Position numbers and translations under genes: made by a program. A stretch of 42,443 nucleotides of DNA. Source: REEB509 sp049314555. GTDB taxonomy: Bacteria > Pseudomonadota > Alphaproteobacteria > Caulobacterales > Aquidulcibacteraceae. The stretch covers positions 1 to 42,443 of the forward strand of contig JBMOEW010000023.1 of NCBI GenBank assembly GCA_049314555.1, written 5' to 3'. Below the pieces are notes generated by a model that was not told the DNA's origin, did no database searches, and saw nothing but the letters and a program-made list of their open reading frames with translations. Numbering within the stretch: the stretch's first letter is position 1; every line of letters starts with the position of its first letter. Shown one piece after another: positions 24,225 through 33,357 of the stretch.

Positions 24225-24642
24225 CCATGCCCTCTCCGCCTTCGCGTCCGTCGGCCCCTAGGGTGTAGATGTCAAACGGTTTGCCTTGGCCGGGTGTCAC
24301 ATAAAGATAAGGACGCCCCCATGGATCGTCCGGAAGACGACGAATGTAGCCGTCCGTGCGGACAACGGTTTCGCCTAAGGCGGCCGCGGGTGGGGTGACG
24401 AGGGCGGGCAAACCTTCGTCCATCGAGGGGTAACGCGCGCGATCCAAGCGGAACATTTCCAGCGCCTGCTCCAGCGTGGCGATATCGGTTCGCGCCTTCT
24501 GCACCCGCGCCGTGCCTTGCGCAGGAAGCACGTTGATCGCCACGATCGCCGTCACCAAGCCAATGATGACGATCACAACGAGCATTTCAATCAAGGTAAC
24601 GCCAGCCTCTGGATGAAGGCGCGATTTGGGAGCAGGATTCAT
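24205..24642 (-). CDS. gspG: Type II secretion major pseudopilin G
   Basis: A 145-aa major pseudopilin. The leader ends at G14 (RLHPEAG) and the mature protein begins VTLIEMLVVIVIIGLV, with Glu at +5; the first mature residue is Val where most GspG have Phe or Met. The diagnostic GspG regions are present: ARTDIATLEQALEMFRLD, RYPSMDEGLPALV, LPDDPWGRPYLYVTPG and the C-terminal calcium-site-like LGADGREGGEGMDADI. It forms the pseudopilus shaft that pushes cargo through the secretin. It overlaps gspF by 4 nt. Confidence 0.97.
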   Translation of the reverse strand: MNPAPKSRLHPEAGVTLIEMLVVIVIIGLVTAIVAINVLPAQGTARVQKARTDIATLEQALEMFRLDRARYPSMDEGLPALVTPPAAALGETVVRTDGYIRRLPDDPWGRPYLYVTPGQGKPFDIYTLGADGREGGEGMDADIRN

Positions 24643-25862
24643 CCGATAGCCATCCGATTGAGTTGAAGAATTGGAAGCATGATCGATAAGACTATACCAG
24701 CAACTATGCCCCCCATCAGCACGATAATTGCCGGCTCTAAAAGGCTGAGGGCCGAGTTTGTAAACGTTTCGACTTCCTGGTCCAAATAGTCTGCGGCCTT
24801 GTCGAGCATGCCGGGCAGTTCGCCGGCGTTTTCCCCACTTGCGGCCATATAGGTGACCATCGGCGGCACAAGCCCGCTCGCGCGCATGGCATGGGACAGC
24901 GGCTCACCCTGTTCGATGGCCTGGGCCATTTGTGAAATGGCTGACTGCACGGCGCGGTTATTCACTGCTCCTTGCCCACCGCGGACCCCGTCCAGGACGG
25001 TCAAACCGGCCGCGACCAACATGGACGTTGCGCGCACGAACCGGCTTGCGTTCACGGCCCGTGCTTGACGACCGATGATGGGCAGATCCAACACGAACCT
25101 GTCCCAGGCGGCGCGGGGCCCGCTGCGTTGCAGGAGTGCTCTTGCGGCGAAAAACAGCGCACCCAATAGGGCGAGGATCATGGGCCAGAAGGTCGCCAAA
25201 AAGCTCGACACCCCCATCAGGATCTGGGTGATCAAGGGCAACTGCTGATCAAACGCTCGAAACTGCTCGGTCAGGGTGGGGACCACAAAAATCATGAGGC
25301 AGGAGATCACTGTAAATGCCACCAGCGATAGGGCCGCTGGATATATCAAGGCCGTAGTGACCTTTGCGCGCAACGCTGCGGCCTTGTTCAGATACTCTGC
25401 CATGCGATGGAGAACCGCGCCCAGCTTACCGGAGCGTTCGCCGCCGCTCACCGCCGCGCGATAGAGTCCGGAAAAGCTTTTGGGGTGACGCGCCAAGGCT
25501 TCAGCCAAACGCTGCCCTTCTGTAATACCGGCGTGCACGTCTGCAAGGATGCGGCCCGACTGCTGATTTTCTTGCTGCGCGGCGATCATCTCCAGCGCCT
25601 CATCCACTGGGACGCCCGCGTCAATCAAGGTTGCCAGTTGGCGCGTGACCAGCAGCAATTGTTTCAAGGAGAGCCGTGCATTGGGACTAGAATCGGCTGG
25701 GGCCGCCTTGCTTTGCGCTTGGCTGCCTGCGGTTGTGAGCGACACCGGCAACAGTTTGCGCCGCTGCAGATCGATGCGGGCCTCGGCTTCAGACTTGGCC
25801 GTGAGCGCGCCGCGACGTTCGTGCCCGGCTGCGTCAATGGCAATGTAGGCGAAACGCGGCAT
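24639..25862 (-). CDS. gspF: Type II secretion inner-membrane platform protein F
   Basis: A 407-aa polytopic protein with two GspF domains and three membrane segments (near IYPAALSLVAFTVISCLMIF, FWPMILALLGALFFAA and the C-terminal IIVLMGGIVAGIVLSIMLPI). Hallmarks are MPRFAYIAIDAAGHERRG at the start and SGGERSGKLGAVLHRMAEYL and ASGENAGELPGMLDKAADYL in the two repeats. The ATG at 25862 gives the standard N-terminus, 10 nt after the gspE stop; in-frame starts further upstream would run into gspE. Confidence 0.97.
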   Translation of the reverse strand: MPRFAYIAIDAAGHERRGALTAKSEAEARIDLQRRKLLPVSLTTAGSQAQSKAAPADSSPNARLSLKQLLLVTRQLATLIDAGVPVDEALEMIAAQQENQQSGRILADVHAGITEGQRLAEALARHPKSFSGLYRAAVSGGERSGKLGAVLHRMAEYLNKAAALRAKVTTALIYPAALSLVAFTVISCLMIFVVPTLTEQFRAFDQQLPLITQILMGVSSFLATFWPMILALLGALFFAARALLQRSGPRAAWDRFVLDLPIIGRQARAVNASRFVRATSMLVAAGLTVLDGVRGGQGAVNNRAVQSAISQMAQAIEQGEPLSHAMRASGLVPPMVTYMAASGENAGELPGMLDKAADYLDQEVETFTNSALSLLEPAIIVLMGGIVAGIVLSIMLPILQLNRMAIG

Positions 25863-25872
25863 GGTGATTTGC

Positions 25873-27387
25873 CTACATGCCTGCGCCAGCCGCGCGGAGC
25901 ACATCGCTGAGAGAGGTGATGCCGGCTGCAGCCATGCGCAGTCCACTTACGGACAGTGGCTCCCCTTCGCGGAACGCGACGGCGGCCATCTCTTCTTCGG
26001 AGGCGTTGTCGTGGATCATGCGACGCAAATCATCGTCCAAGGCCACGAACTCGTAGAGACCAATTCGACCCACATACCCTGCCCCATTGCATTGTTGGCA
26101 CCCTACAGCCTCGTAGGCGGTTGGGTTGTCGATGCCAATGGCGCTAAATGTGGCCCGTTCTTGGCCGCCCAGGACAGCCATTCTCTTGCAGGAGGGGCAT
26201 AGCCGCCGGACCAGGCGCTGCGCTACAACCGCGCGCACTGTAGACGCGAGGAGGTACGGCTCTACGCCCATATCCTTCAGGCGCGTCATTGCCGCGACAG
26301 CGCTGTTGGTATGGACGGTCGAAAACACGAGATGGCCTGTTAGAGAGGCTTGGACGGCAATCTGGGCGGTTTCAGCGTCGCGAATTTCCCCGACCATCAC
26401 GATATCGGGGTCTTGGCGGAGGATGGCGCGCAAGCCGGCGGCGAAGCTCATGCCGATCTTGGTGTTGACCTGCGTTTGTCCGACGCCGTCGATTGCATAT
26501 TCGATCGGGTCTTCGACTGTGAGGATATTGCGGGTCTTGTCATTGAGCAGGTTCAGCGCTGCATACAAGGTTGTGGTCTTGCCGGAGCCGGTCGGACCCG
26601 TGACCAAAACAATTCCGTTGGGATGCTCCAATGCGGCTTTGAAGCGCGACAGGTTTGTTGGTCCGATGCCGAGCTGATCCAGGCTCCGGAGGCCTTGATC
26701 CTTGTCCAGCAAACGCATGACGACACGCTCGCCATAACGCGAGGGCAGCGTGGACACACGCACATCTACGTTTCGTCCGCCCAAGGATAACGAGACGCGG
26801 CCGTCCTGTGGCAAACGCTTCTCGGCAATATCGAGGCGCGCCATAACTTTGATCCGCGATGCCAAGCGCGCCTTGGCGCGGGCTGGTGCCTGCATCACTT
26901 CGCGCAAAACGCCGTCGATCCGAAATCGGACGACCAGGCTGGACTCATACGGTTCGATGTGGACATCCGAGGCCCCTTGCCCCACGGCTTCCGTAATAAG
27001 GCCGTTGATCAACCGAATGACCGGCGCATCATCGGCACTGTCCAACAAATCGGCTGTCGCGCCTGCACCGTCGGCAATCGCATCCAGGCTTTCGGCATCA
27101 AAGCCTTTCGCCAAAGTGCGGGCCGTTTCGCCCGTGACAGCGTATTGTTTGGAGAGGGCTTCGTCGAATTGGGCGGGGGTGAGGTCCACCATCGTGATCG
27201 CCCCGCCCAACACGCGGCGCACTTCCACAAGGGCCATTGGATCTGCGCCGGCGCGCAACCCCACTTGCCAGGGGGCGGCGTCGCTCAATTGAACCACCCC
27301 ATAGGTGCGGGCAAAGGCGTAGTCCAGCCGCGGCACGGTGTTCATGGGACCGATCGCTTGATGCGTTGAAGCAGGCCCATTCGCCAT
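25873..27387 (-). CDS. gspE: Type II secretion ATPase E
   Basis: A 504-aa hexameric ATPase that powers pseudopilus assembly. Walker A GPTGSGKTTT is at about 264-273, the Asp box LTVEDPIEYAID near 290, Walker B-like DIVMVGEIRDAETA near 328 and the His box GHLVFSTVHTN near 351. A zinc-binding tetracysteine (C397, C400, C430, C433 in LCPSCK and GCQQCNGAGY) marks it as GspE rather than PilT. The N-terminal GspL-binding domain is present but short. It lies 39 nt after gspD. Confidence 0.97.
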   Translation of the reverse strand: MANGPASTHQAIGPMNTVPRLDYAFARTYGVVQLSDAAPWQVGLRAGADPMALVEVRRVLGGAITMVDLTPAQFDEALSKQYAVTGETARTLAKGFDAESLDAIADGAGATADLLDSADDAPVIRLINGLITEAVGQGASDVHIEPYESSLVVRFRIDGVLREVMQAPARAKARLASRIKVMARLDIAEKRLPQDGRVSLSLGGRNVDVRVSTLPSRYGERVVMRLLDKDQGLRSLDQLGIGPTNLSRFKAALEHPNGIVLVTGPTGSGKTTTLYAALNLLNDKTRNILTVEDPIEYAIDGVGQTQVNTKIGMSFAAGLRAILRQDPDIVMVGEIRDAETAQIAVQASLTGHLVFSTVHTNSAVAAMTRLKDMGVEPYLLASTVRAVVAQRLVRRLCPSCKRMAVLGGQERATFSAIGIDNPTAYEAVGCQQCNGAGYVGRIGLYEFVALDDDLRRMIHDNASEEEMAAVAFREGEPLSVSGLRMAAAGITSLSDVLRAAGAGM

Positions 27388-27426
27388 TTGAATGCTCGTT
27401 GCGTTAAGCCCAGGTCAGTGTCGTGG

Positions 27427-29484
27427 TCATTGCGGCGATGTGGACGTGTTCGCGCTGCCAGCAGGCGCGGTTGAACCCACGGCAGCAGAACCTGACTGGT
27501 CTGCTCCGGCGGCGGGTAGCTGGGACGCGAGGGCTGGTTGGCGCACGCCGCCCATTTGCTGATCGAGTTGCTGACGGATGCCACCATCCAAGCCGCGATA
27601 AGCGCGCAAGGCTTCGTATTGGCGCATCGTTACGTCGCGGGCCTGCTCCGGGCTCGAGACAACGGTTGGACGCAGGAACACCATGAGGTTCGTGCGCCGA
27701 CGGGACTCGTTGTCGTTGCGGAACAGGCGGCCAGCGACAGGCAGATTTCGCAAGCCGGGCACGCCGGACTGCGACCGTTGGACATCTTCTTGGATCAATC
27801 CCCCCAAGACGATGATCTGTCCCGGATCGACCTGCACGACCGTGTTGATGGCGCGGCGATTTGTGATGAGGTCTGTTGAGTCCTGAACAATCGGGCCGAA
27901 GATGCTTGAGACTTCTTGGCTGATCTCAAGTCGAATGGCCCCGTTCTCGCTGATCTGCGGGCGCACTTTGAGTTCAACACCAACATCTTCCCGCTGAATG
28001 GTGCGGAATGGATTGTCGTTGCCGCCCGAAAGGGCCTCGCCGGTGGTGATCGGAATTTGCTGCCCTACCAAAATCGACGCGGTTTCGTTGTTCAGCGTCA
28101 TGACGGAAGGTGTTGAAAGAACGTTTGAGTCTTGATCTTCGGCCAAGGCATTCAAGATCAGGCCTAGAATAGAGCCGTCATTGGTTTGCTGGCCAACCCC
28201 GAGCAGCGCACCCGAACTTCCCAACAACGAGCGGACAGCTGCGCGGCGCAGTTCAGTTACGGTTTCACTTTCTTCGTCGCCATCGCCATCGCGGACCGTT
28301 AATGCACCGGTCACGGCGAGCAGGTTCGGGGCCGCGTTGGCGTAGCTTGTGGACAGGAAAGGCACTGCGTCATCACCGTTGCCTGAAAGCAGAAACTGCA
28401 GGCCGAGTTCTTGCGCGGCGCTGTCAGACACTTCCACAATGATCGCTTCCACCAGGATCTGTTCACGACGCACATCGAGTGAGCGCACCACACGGGCTAA
28501 AGCGTCTTGGACATCTGGACTGGCGTTGATGATCAAGGAATTGGTCGGTTGGTGACTGGCAATATTGGCCGAGCGGCCCGCGGCCGGCTGACCTTCGCCC
28601 GTTGGGGCGGTGAGCGAAGCGGAAATTTGTTGCAGGACGGGCACAAGTTCACTTGCGACGGCGTACTGCAAAGGAATGACTTGCACCGCCGCGTCGTTAA
28701 TGGCGGCAGCGTCCAACTCCCCCAGCACCTGAGCCAGACGATCCAAAAGAGCTGGATCGCCGCGCAAAACGAGGGTGTTTGAAGACTGGACCGGCGTTGC
28801 TTGCAGGAGCGACCTCGTGCCCGTTTCTTCGCCCACGGCTGTTGCCATCGATAGCGCTAAGCGCGCCATATCGGAGGCCGCACTGTTACGCAGACGTATG
28901 GAGCGAAAGCTTGAAGTGTCGCGGTCTAATTGGCCGATCACATCGCGCAGGCGTGTGACCGTCGATCCATAATCTACCAACACCACGGAGTTTCCGCGGC
29001 GACTGGCAGAGACTTGTCCGCGTTCGGACAGCATCGGGCGGACCGTTGCGGCAACGCTTTCAGCGTCAGCGAACTGCAGTTGAAAGACCTGGGTCACGTA
29101 TCTGTTTTCCGCACTTTGGCCTTGGCGGGCGCTGGCGTCGCGGGATGCCACTTCGTCAGGCACAATCCGGTAGGCACCGGTTGCGGTTGGGACGGCCACA
29201 AATCCATGCACGCGCAGGGTGGACAAGAACACATCGAACAGTTCGCGCTCTGGCAAGGAATGGGGCGCGAGCACCGTTACGTTGCCTTGGACGCGGGGGT
29301 CTATGATGAAGGTTCGCCCGGTGACGTTTGAAACGTCTGCAATGAAGGCGCGAATGTCCACTTCGCGCAGCGCGACTGCGCCGCTTTGCGTTGGCTGTTG
29401 GGCCACTGCCGCGCCCGACCATGGCAAAAATGCCGCAGCAATACCCGCGGCAAGGGCCGCGATTGACGTGCGTTTGCCCATCAT
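27427..29484 (-). CDS. gspD: Type II secretion outer-membrane secretin D
   Basis: A 685-aa secretin with a signal peptide ending AAVAQ (about residue 29), N0 domain (REVDIRAFIADVSNVTGRTFIIDPRV), three N1-N3 repeats with IIDGPV-like IVEAIIVEVSD, and the secretin core (VPGLRNLPVAGRLFRN; LMVFLRPTVV). A Gln/Ala/Pro/Ser-rich tail of about 60 residues follows the core and could be the pilotin-binding S-domain, though no pilotin is encoded. It overlaps gspC by 4 nt. Confidence 0.97.
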   Translation of the reverse strand: MMGKRTSIAALAAGIAAAFLPWSGAAVAQQPTQSGAVALREVDIRAFIADVSNVTGRTFIIDPRVQGNVTVLAPHSLPERELFDVFLSTLRVHGFVAVPTATGAYRIVPDEVASRDASARQGQSAENRYVTQVFQLQFADAESVAATVRPMLSERGQVSASRRGNSVVLVDYGSTVTRLRDVIGQLDRDTSSFRSIRLRNSAASDMARLALSMATAVGEETGTRSLLQATPVQSSNTLVLRGDPALLDRLAQVLGELDAAAINDAAVQVIPLQYAVASELVPVLQQISASLTAPTGEGQPAAGRSANIASHQPTNSLIINASPDVQDALARVVRSLDVRREQILVEAIIVEVSDSAAQELGLQFLLSGNGDDAVPFLSTSYANAAPNLLAVTGALTVRDGDGDEESETVTELRRAAVRSLLGSSGALLGVGQQTNDGSILGLILNALAEDQDSNVLSTPSVMTLNNETASILVGQQIPITTGEALSGGNDNPFRTIQREDVGVELKVRPQISENGAIRLEISQEVSSIFGPIVQDSTDLITNRRAINTVVQVDPGQIIVLGGLIQEDVQRSQSGVPGLRNLPVAGRLFRNDNESRRRTNLMVFLRPTVVSSPEQARDVTMRQYEALRAYRGLDGGIRQQLDQQMGGVRQPALASQLPAAGADQSGSAAVGSTAPAGSANTSTSPQ

Positions 29485-30380
29485 ATCGGGGCCCCTGTTC
29501 GAAGGGTCAGGACGCGCATGGCCCCATCGCTGCCTCGGACTGTGAGGGCCGCCACGCCGTCGCGGGCAGCTTCGATAAAGGCTTGCGCGCCTTGGCCCGG
29601 CGTGATGCCGTCAACCGCCACAATAACGTCTCCCGCTTGCAAACCTGCGGCTTGGGCAGAGGCCGGTAACGGCCCCGCTACGCGCCACACTTGGCCGCTT
29701 GCGGCGTCTTCTTGAACGTCCGAAAGCGTTTGGGACAGCCACTGCATTTCTGCCGCCGGCAGCTCTTGCTGGTCGACATTCACCGTAACGATTGGTGCCG
29801 CAAGGGCCACATTTTGCGCAACCGCCGCGGGCGCGACGTCAGGATTGGGGGCTGGATCCAGCCCGATTAGCGCGCGCGCATAGGAGAAGGACTCTGCCTG
29901 TGGCAAAGGCATGCGCATCGCACCGCCGGCATGGTCGAAGATTACATAATCAACGCCCACTTCGCCCAAGATGACGCCCGGGGCAATTTCTTGGCCGGTC
30001 ACGAAGGCGTTCTGGCGACCGTTCGGGAGTGCCAGGATCGCCCCGCCTTCGACACCTTCAGCGCTTGTGCGAAGGCCCTTCAACTCGATGCCCGCGAGGA
30101 GCGTGGTGACGTACCCCGACGCGCCTGCATTGGTTGCGCCTGGCGCAAAGGCGGAGTCCGTGACGTTGGTTGATTGCGCTACAGGGCTATCGGGTTCGTC
30201 TGCGTCACTGGCGCGCGCGCCGGCATGGCTGGGCGACACCAATGCCCACGCCGCCTGCGCCACGCCGAACGCGGCGACCGTTAGCAGAATGGCTTCCATG
30301 CCTGCACGCACGGCATCGGCCGCGCGGGTGCGGAGGCTGGACCCGGACTGAACCAGGAGGAGTTTTCGCGCCTGTGCCAT
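29481..30380 (-). CDS. gspC: Type II secretion protein C with PDZ domain
   Basis: A 299-aa bitopic protein: a membrane helix (AILLTVAAFGVAQAAWALV), a homology region (LLAGIELKGL...GGAILALPNGRQNAFVTGQEIAPGVIL) that contacts the secretin, and a C-terminal PDZ domain (AAGLQAGDVIVAVDGITPGQ). It links the inner-membrane platform to GspD. The start at 30380 is preferred because of GGGG 6 nt upstream; ATG 30404 is possible. A TTGACA at 30445-30450 could be the -35 of the operon promoter, but no matching -10 is obvious. Confidence 0.92.
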   Translation of the reverse strand: MAQARKLLLVQSGSSLRTRAADAVRAGMEAILLTVAAFGVAQAAWALVSPSHAGARASDADEPDSPVAQSTNVTDSAFAPGATNAGASGYVTTLLAGIELKGLRTSAEGVEGGAILALPNGRQNAFVTGQEIAPGVILGEVGVDYVIFDHAGGAMRMPLPQAESFSYARALIGLDPAPNPDVAPAAVAQNVALAAPIVTVNVDQQELPAAEMQWLSQTLSDVQEDAASGQVWRVAGPLPASAQAAGLQAGDVIVAVDGITPGQGAQAFIEAARDGVAALTVRGSDGAMRVLTLRTGAPI

Positions 30381-30553
30381 GTGCACCCCGTTCAATTCGC
30401 GCATGACCAAAACCATGCGCCACTTGCTTTCCAAAAGAAACACCTGTCAACGGTTGGCTTTGCCTTATCCGCTGTCGGTGTTGCCGTTTTGACCCTTTCG
30501 GGCGGCCGCGTGGCTAAGCCACTCAGCTTGCCTCAGGTCCGATTAACGCCCTT

Positions 30554-30585
30554 GCCCCTGCTTCGCAGCGACGCGAAACAGGGGC
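30554..30585. terminator. Hairpin between the TonB receptor gene and gspC
   Basis: GCCCCTG-c-TTCGC pairs with GCGAA-a-CAGGGGC with one mismatch and a 6-nt loop. It lies in the 268-bp region separating two same-strand transcription units, downstream of the receptor gene, and upstream of gspC. It may end read-through into the gsp operon. Confidence 0.4.
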
Positions 30586-30604
30586 CCAGGTATCAAGAGA
30601 CCGA

Positions 30605-30644
30605 CATTGACCGGGTGAGCCGCACACGGCCAGTTCGGTCAATG
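30605..30644 (-). terminator. Hairpin just after the TonB receptor stop
   Basis: CATTGACCG and CGGTCAATG form a perfect 9-bp outer stem, 5 nt beyond the receptor stop codon (30649), with a further GCCG/CGGC pairing inside. This is a likely terminator for the lipoprotein-receptor unit. Confidence 0.5.
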
Positions 30645-30648
30645 CTGA

Positions 30649-33282
30649 TCAAAACTCCCGCGACAAGCTGATCGACCAGCTTGATCCCCGGGCGTAGGTG
30701 TTGATGTCTTCGCCGGTTCCGGTCCGAGTTTCGACATGGTCTTCGTTGAGCAAATTGCGGCCGCTGACCCCAAGATTGATTTCGTGACCAAGCACGCTCA
30801 AGGTCCGACGGTATACCAGATCCAAGTTAATCGAGGCGTCTTCGACCACGCTTGTGTCGACATAGCGAAGCGTGCCCCCCGCGTTGGAGGTGAAGCCACT
30901 GCGCTCCAAGATCCGCTCGTCGACATACCCAACCAGCATGGTCAGCTGGTCCACATCTGTCTCCCAGCCGAACTGAAGATTGGCCAGATTTGGAGATTGG
31001 CCGACCATTTGCGAGCCGTCTTCCACAAGGTTGCCGGCGCGGGTTGTCGGATCGGAGAACAGAATCCGCCCCGGGTCTGCGACACGGGTCTCTGGGTTAT
31101 CCACCACAATCTCGGCCTTGGTATAGGTGTAGTTGACCGAGAAAATCCAGTCACGTCCCTCGAAGAAACGCCCTTCGAAGGGCATCTCAAACCGGGTGCG
31201 GTATTCCAACTCGATGCCGTAGAGCTCTGCTTCCGGCGCGTTGTAGTACGAGGTGATGTCGCCGCCGCCGGTGGAGAACGAGAACTCTTCGATCGGGTTT
31301 TCGATGGTCTTATAAAAGACGCCGCCGGTCACGAACTGGTTGCGGCCAAAGTAGTATTCCAGGCGGGCGTCGTAGTTTTGCAGCTCGCTATCAACCAAAA
31401 GCGGGTTGCCGCGATAGGTCCGATCCGAATCTGGATCGTTGTAGAGCGAAGCGCCGAGCTCGCGGAATTGCGGGCGCGCGATGGTTTGCGAATATCCCAA
31501 CCGGAGTTGGAGGTCTTCAGCGAAGTTCCAGGTCAACGTGGCAGCCGGCAACAGATAGGTGTTGTCGATATTTGTTGTTGGAGCCGCAGGTTGACCAAAC
31601 CGCGAGCGCGACTGGACGGTCAAGGACCCGTCTTCGTACCGCGCACCAAGGGCCAAGCGCACCAAGGGAAGGATCTCTACGTCCGCGCGGGCATACGCCG
31701 CGTTGACCAAAAGATCGCCCTTATAGGCCACGTTGAGTGGGTTGTTGATGCGCAATTGAAACCGTTGCGCGTTGATGTTGTCCGGGCTGAACAGGAAGTC
31801 GACCCGGGCCGCGGACACGTCGGCTGGCAAGGGCGACTGGAGCTGCGTGAAGGCCAGATCCAGCGAGTTGAAGTTCCGGACGGTGTGGCTGTAGTCCACA
31901 CCCGCCGACAGTTCCAAATCCCGGACATCTGACAGCGCGATCGTATAGGTGGCATCTGCGCCACCGCTGACGATCTCGTCGGTCAGATCAGAGAAGCTTG
32001 TGCGATTGTCGTTGCCGCGGTCACGGTAGAAGAATGCGCCCGTGGTGGGGTTCACTTGGTAGTTGATGAACCGATTGTAGGGCGTATCGCGGGTGGTTTG
32101 GGCAGCCGACAGGCGCCAATCCACTTCCAAGGCGTCACCAAAGCCGTGTTCGCCCGTCAGTTGGCCGAAAATCAGTTCCCGCTCGTACCAGCCGGTGGCT
32201 TCGCGAAGCGAGCGACCTTGGTTCACGTCGTCGGAGTTTGTGCGCTCGGTCTCTTTTGTGGTGTTGTGAACGTAAAAGAGCGTTGCCTTGATTTCGTGAT
32301 CGTCCCACCCGAGGCTCGCGCCGCCGAGGGCGTTGGCTGTGATGTCCCACACGGTGCTTTCGCGGACGCCACGGGTCGTGCTGGCGGCACTGCCGAACAT
32401 GCTTTCACGGAAACGCCACTCGTTTCCGTAGCTTGCGACGCCGATCAAGCCGAGGTTGTAGCGACCAATGTCAATGGAGGTGCCGCCATTAACTTCGACG
32501 TCGACGTCCAGCGGGATCTCTTGCTGTTGGAGAACCGTCAGCGGCGAGTTCGCGAGGCTTTCGCCCAGCGTTTCCAATTGGGCGTCGGTAAAGTTCAAAT
32601 TATTGAACGGCCGATTGGTGGCCACCGCCCCTGCAATGGCGCTGGGTAGGTCCCGGGTGCCGTCGTCGTACCCGGTCCAGTCGTAGTCGCCGCCGTAGTA
32701 CACTTGGCCTTCGCGAAGCGTCGCTTCAGTGTTGCCGCCGGTGCCAACCTTGATGCTGAAGAACGGCGAATTGGGCGCATTGATCGTGCGCAGATCGATT
32801 ACGCCGCCGCCAAACTCGCCAGGGTAATTCGGCGAGAAGGTTTTCTGGACAACAGCACCGCCAAGAATATTCGACGGAAACAAGTCGAGCGGCACGGTGC
32901 GGCGCAGCGGCTCTGGGCTGGGCAGCGGAGACCCGTTCAGCTGGGCTGAGGAATAGCGATCGCCCAAGCCACGCACGAACACAAAGCGGCTGCCAACAAC
33001 CGACAGGCCAGACAGTCGCGTAAGGGCTGAGGCTGCATCGCCGTCGCCTTGACGGGCAAGATCGTCAGCGGACAGGAAAGTCGCCACTTCGGACGTTTGG
33101 CGCATCGGCTCAGGAATAAAGCGCCCAAGAACGACGATTTCGTCAGAGCTTTCGCCGGTGGATTCTTCAGCAGGCGGGGTTGCTGGAGAGGGTTGGGCCT
33201 CTTGCGCAACTGCGAGGCCCGGGGCCATGGCGGCGCTGGCCAGCAGCAGCAAACGTTGCAGCGAAGTTTTAAAGGATTTCAT
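30649..33282 (-). CDS. TonB-dependent receptor paired with a T2SS-secreted lipoprotein
   Basis: An 877-aa receptor: signal peptide ending near GLAVAQ, a Pro/Ser/Glu-rich linker, a TonB-box-like DEIVVLGRF, a plug domain with the invariant FVRGLGDRYSSAQLNGSPLPSPEP and GGVIDLRT, and a barrel ending in SWSISLSREF. The RGLGDRYSSA plug subclass is common beside ElpS-type lipoproteins and in Sphingomonadales/Caulobacterales. It follows the 935-aa lipoprotein by 75 nt containing a strong hairpin and precedes the T2SS operon. The start at M6 of the longest frame is preferred because GGGGACC precedes it. The ligand is unknown; phosphate-linked compounds are an inference from ElpS. Confidence 0.9.
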   Translation of the reverse strand: MKSFKTSLQRLLLLASAAMAPGLAVAQEAQPSPATPPAEESTGESSDEIVVLGRFIPEPMRQTSEVATFLSADDLARQGDGDAASALTRLSGLSVVGSRFVFVRGLGDRYSSAQLNGSPLPSPEPLRRTVPLDLFPSNILGGAVVQKTFSPNYPGEFGGGVIDLRTINAPNSPFFSIKVGTGGNTEATLREGQVYYGGDYDWTGYDDGTRDLPSAIAGAVATNRPFNNLNFTDAQLETLGESLANSPLTVLQQQEIPLDVDVEVNGGTSIDIGRYNLGLIGVASYGNEWRFRESMFGSAASTTRGVRESTVWDITANALGGASLGWDDHEIKATLFYVHNTTKETERTNSDDVNQGRSLREATGWYERELIFGQLTGEHGFGDALEVDWRLSAAQTTRDTPYNRFINYQVNPTTGAFFYRDRGNDNRTSFSDLTDEIVSGGADATYTIALSDVRDLELSAGVDYSHTVRNFNSLDLAFTQLQSPLPADVSAARVDFLFSPDNINAQRFQLRINNPLNVAYKGDLLVNAAYARADVEILPLVRLALGARYEDGSLTVQSRSRFGQPAAPTTNIDNTYLLPAATLTWNFAEDLQLRLGYSQTIARPQFRELGASLYNDPDSDRTYRGNPLLVDSELQNYDARLEYYFGRNQFVTGGVFYKTIENPIEEFSFSTGGGDITSYYNAPEAELYGIELEYRTRFEMPFEGRFFEGRDWIFSVNYTYTKAEIVVDNPETRVADPGRILFSDPTTRAGNLVEDGSQMVGQSPNLANLQFGWETDVDQLTMLVGYVDERILERSGFTSNAGGTLRYVDTSVVEDASINLDLVYRRTLSVLGHEINLGVSGRNLLNEDHVETRTGTGEDINTYARGSSWSISLSREF

Positions 33283-33313
33283 AGGTCCGGTCCCCATCGC
33301 GGGAAAAGTGGAA

Positions 33314-33342
33314 CCGGGCGCAGCATCCCCTGCTGCGCCCGG
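33314..33342 (-). terminator. Perfect 12-bp stem between lipoprotein and receptor genes
   Basis: CCGGGCGCAGCA and TGCTGCGCCCGG pair completely around a 5-nt loop, in the 75-nt gap between the two genes and 16 nt downstream of the lipoprotein stop. On the minus strand it is followed by TTCCACTTTTCCC. It may be a partial terminator or mRNA-stabilising stem that raises expression of the secreted protein above that of the receptor. Confidence 0.6.
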
Positions 33343-33357
33343 CCTGACACGTGTGGG

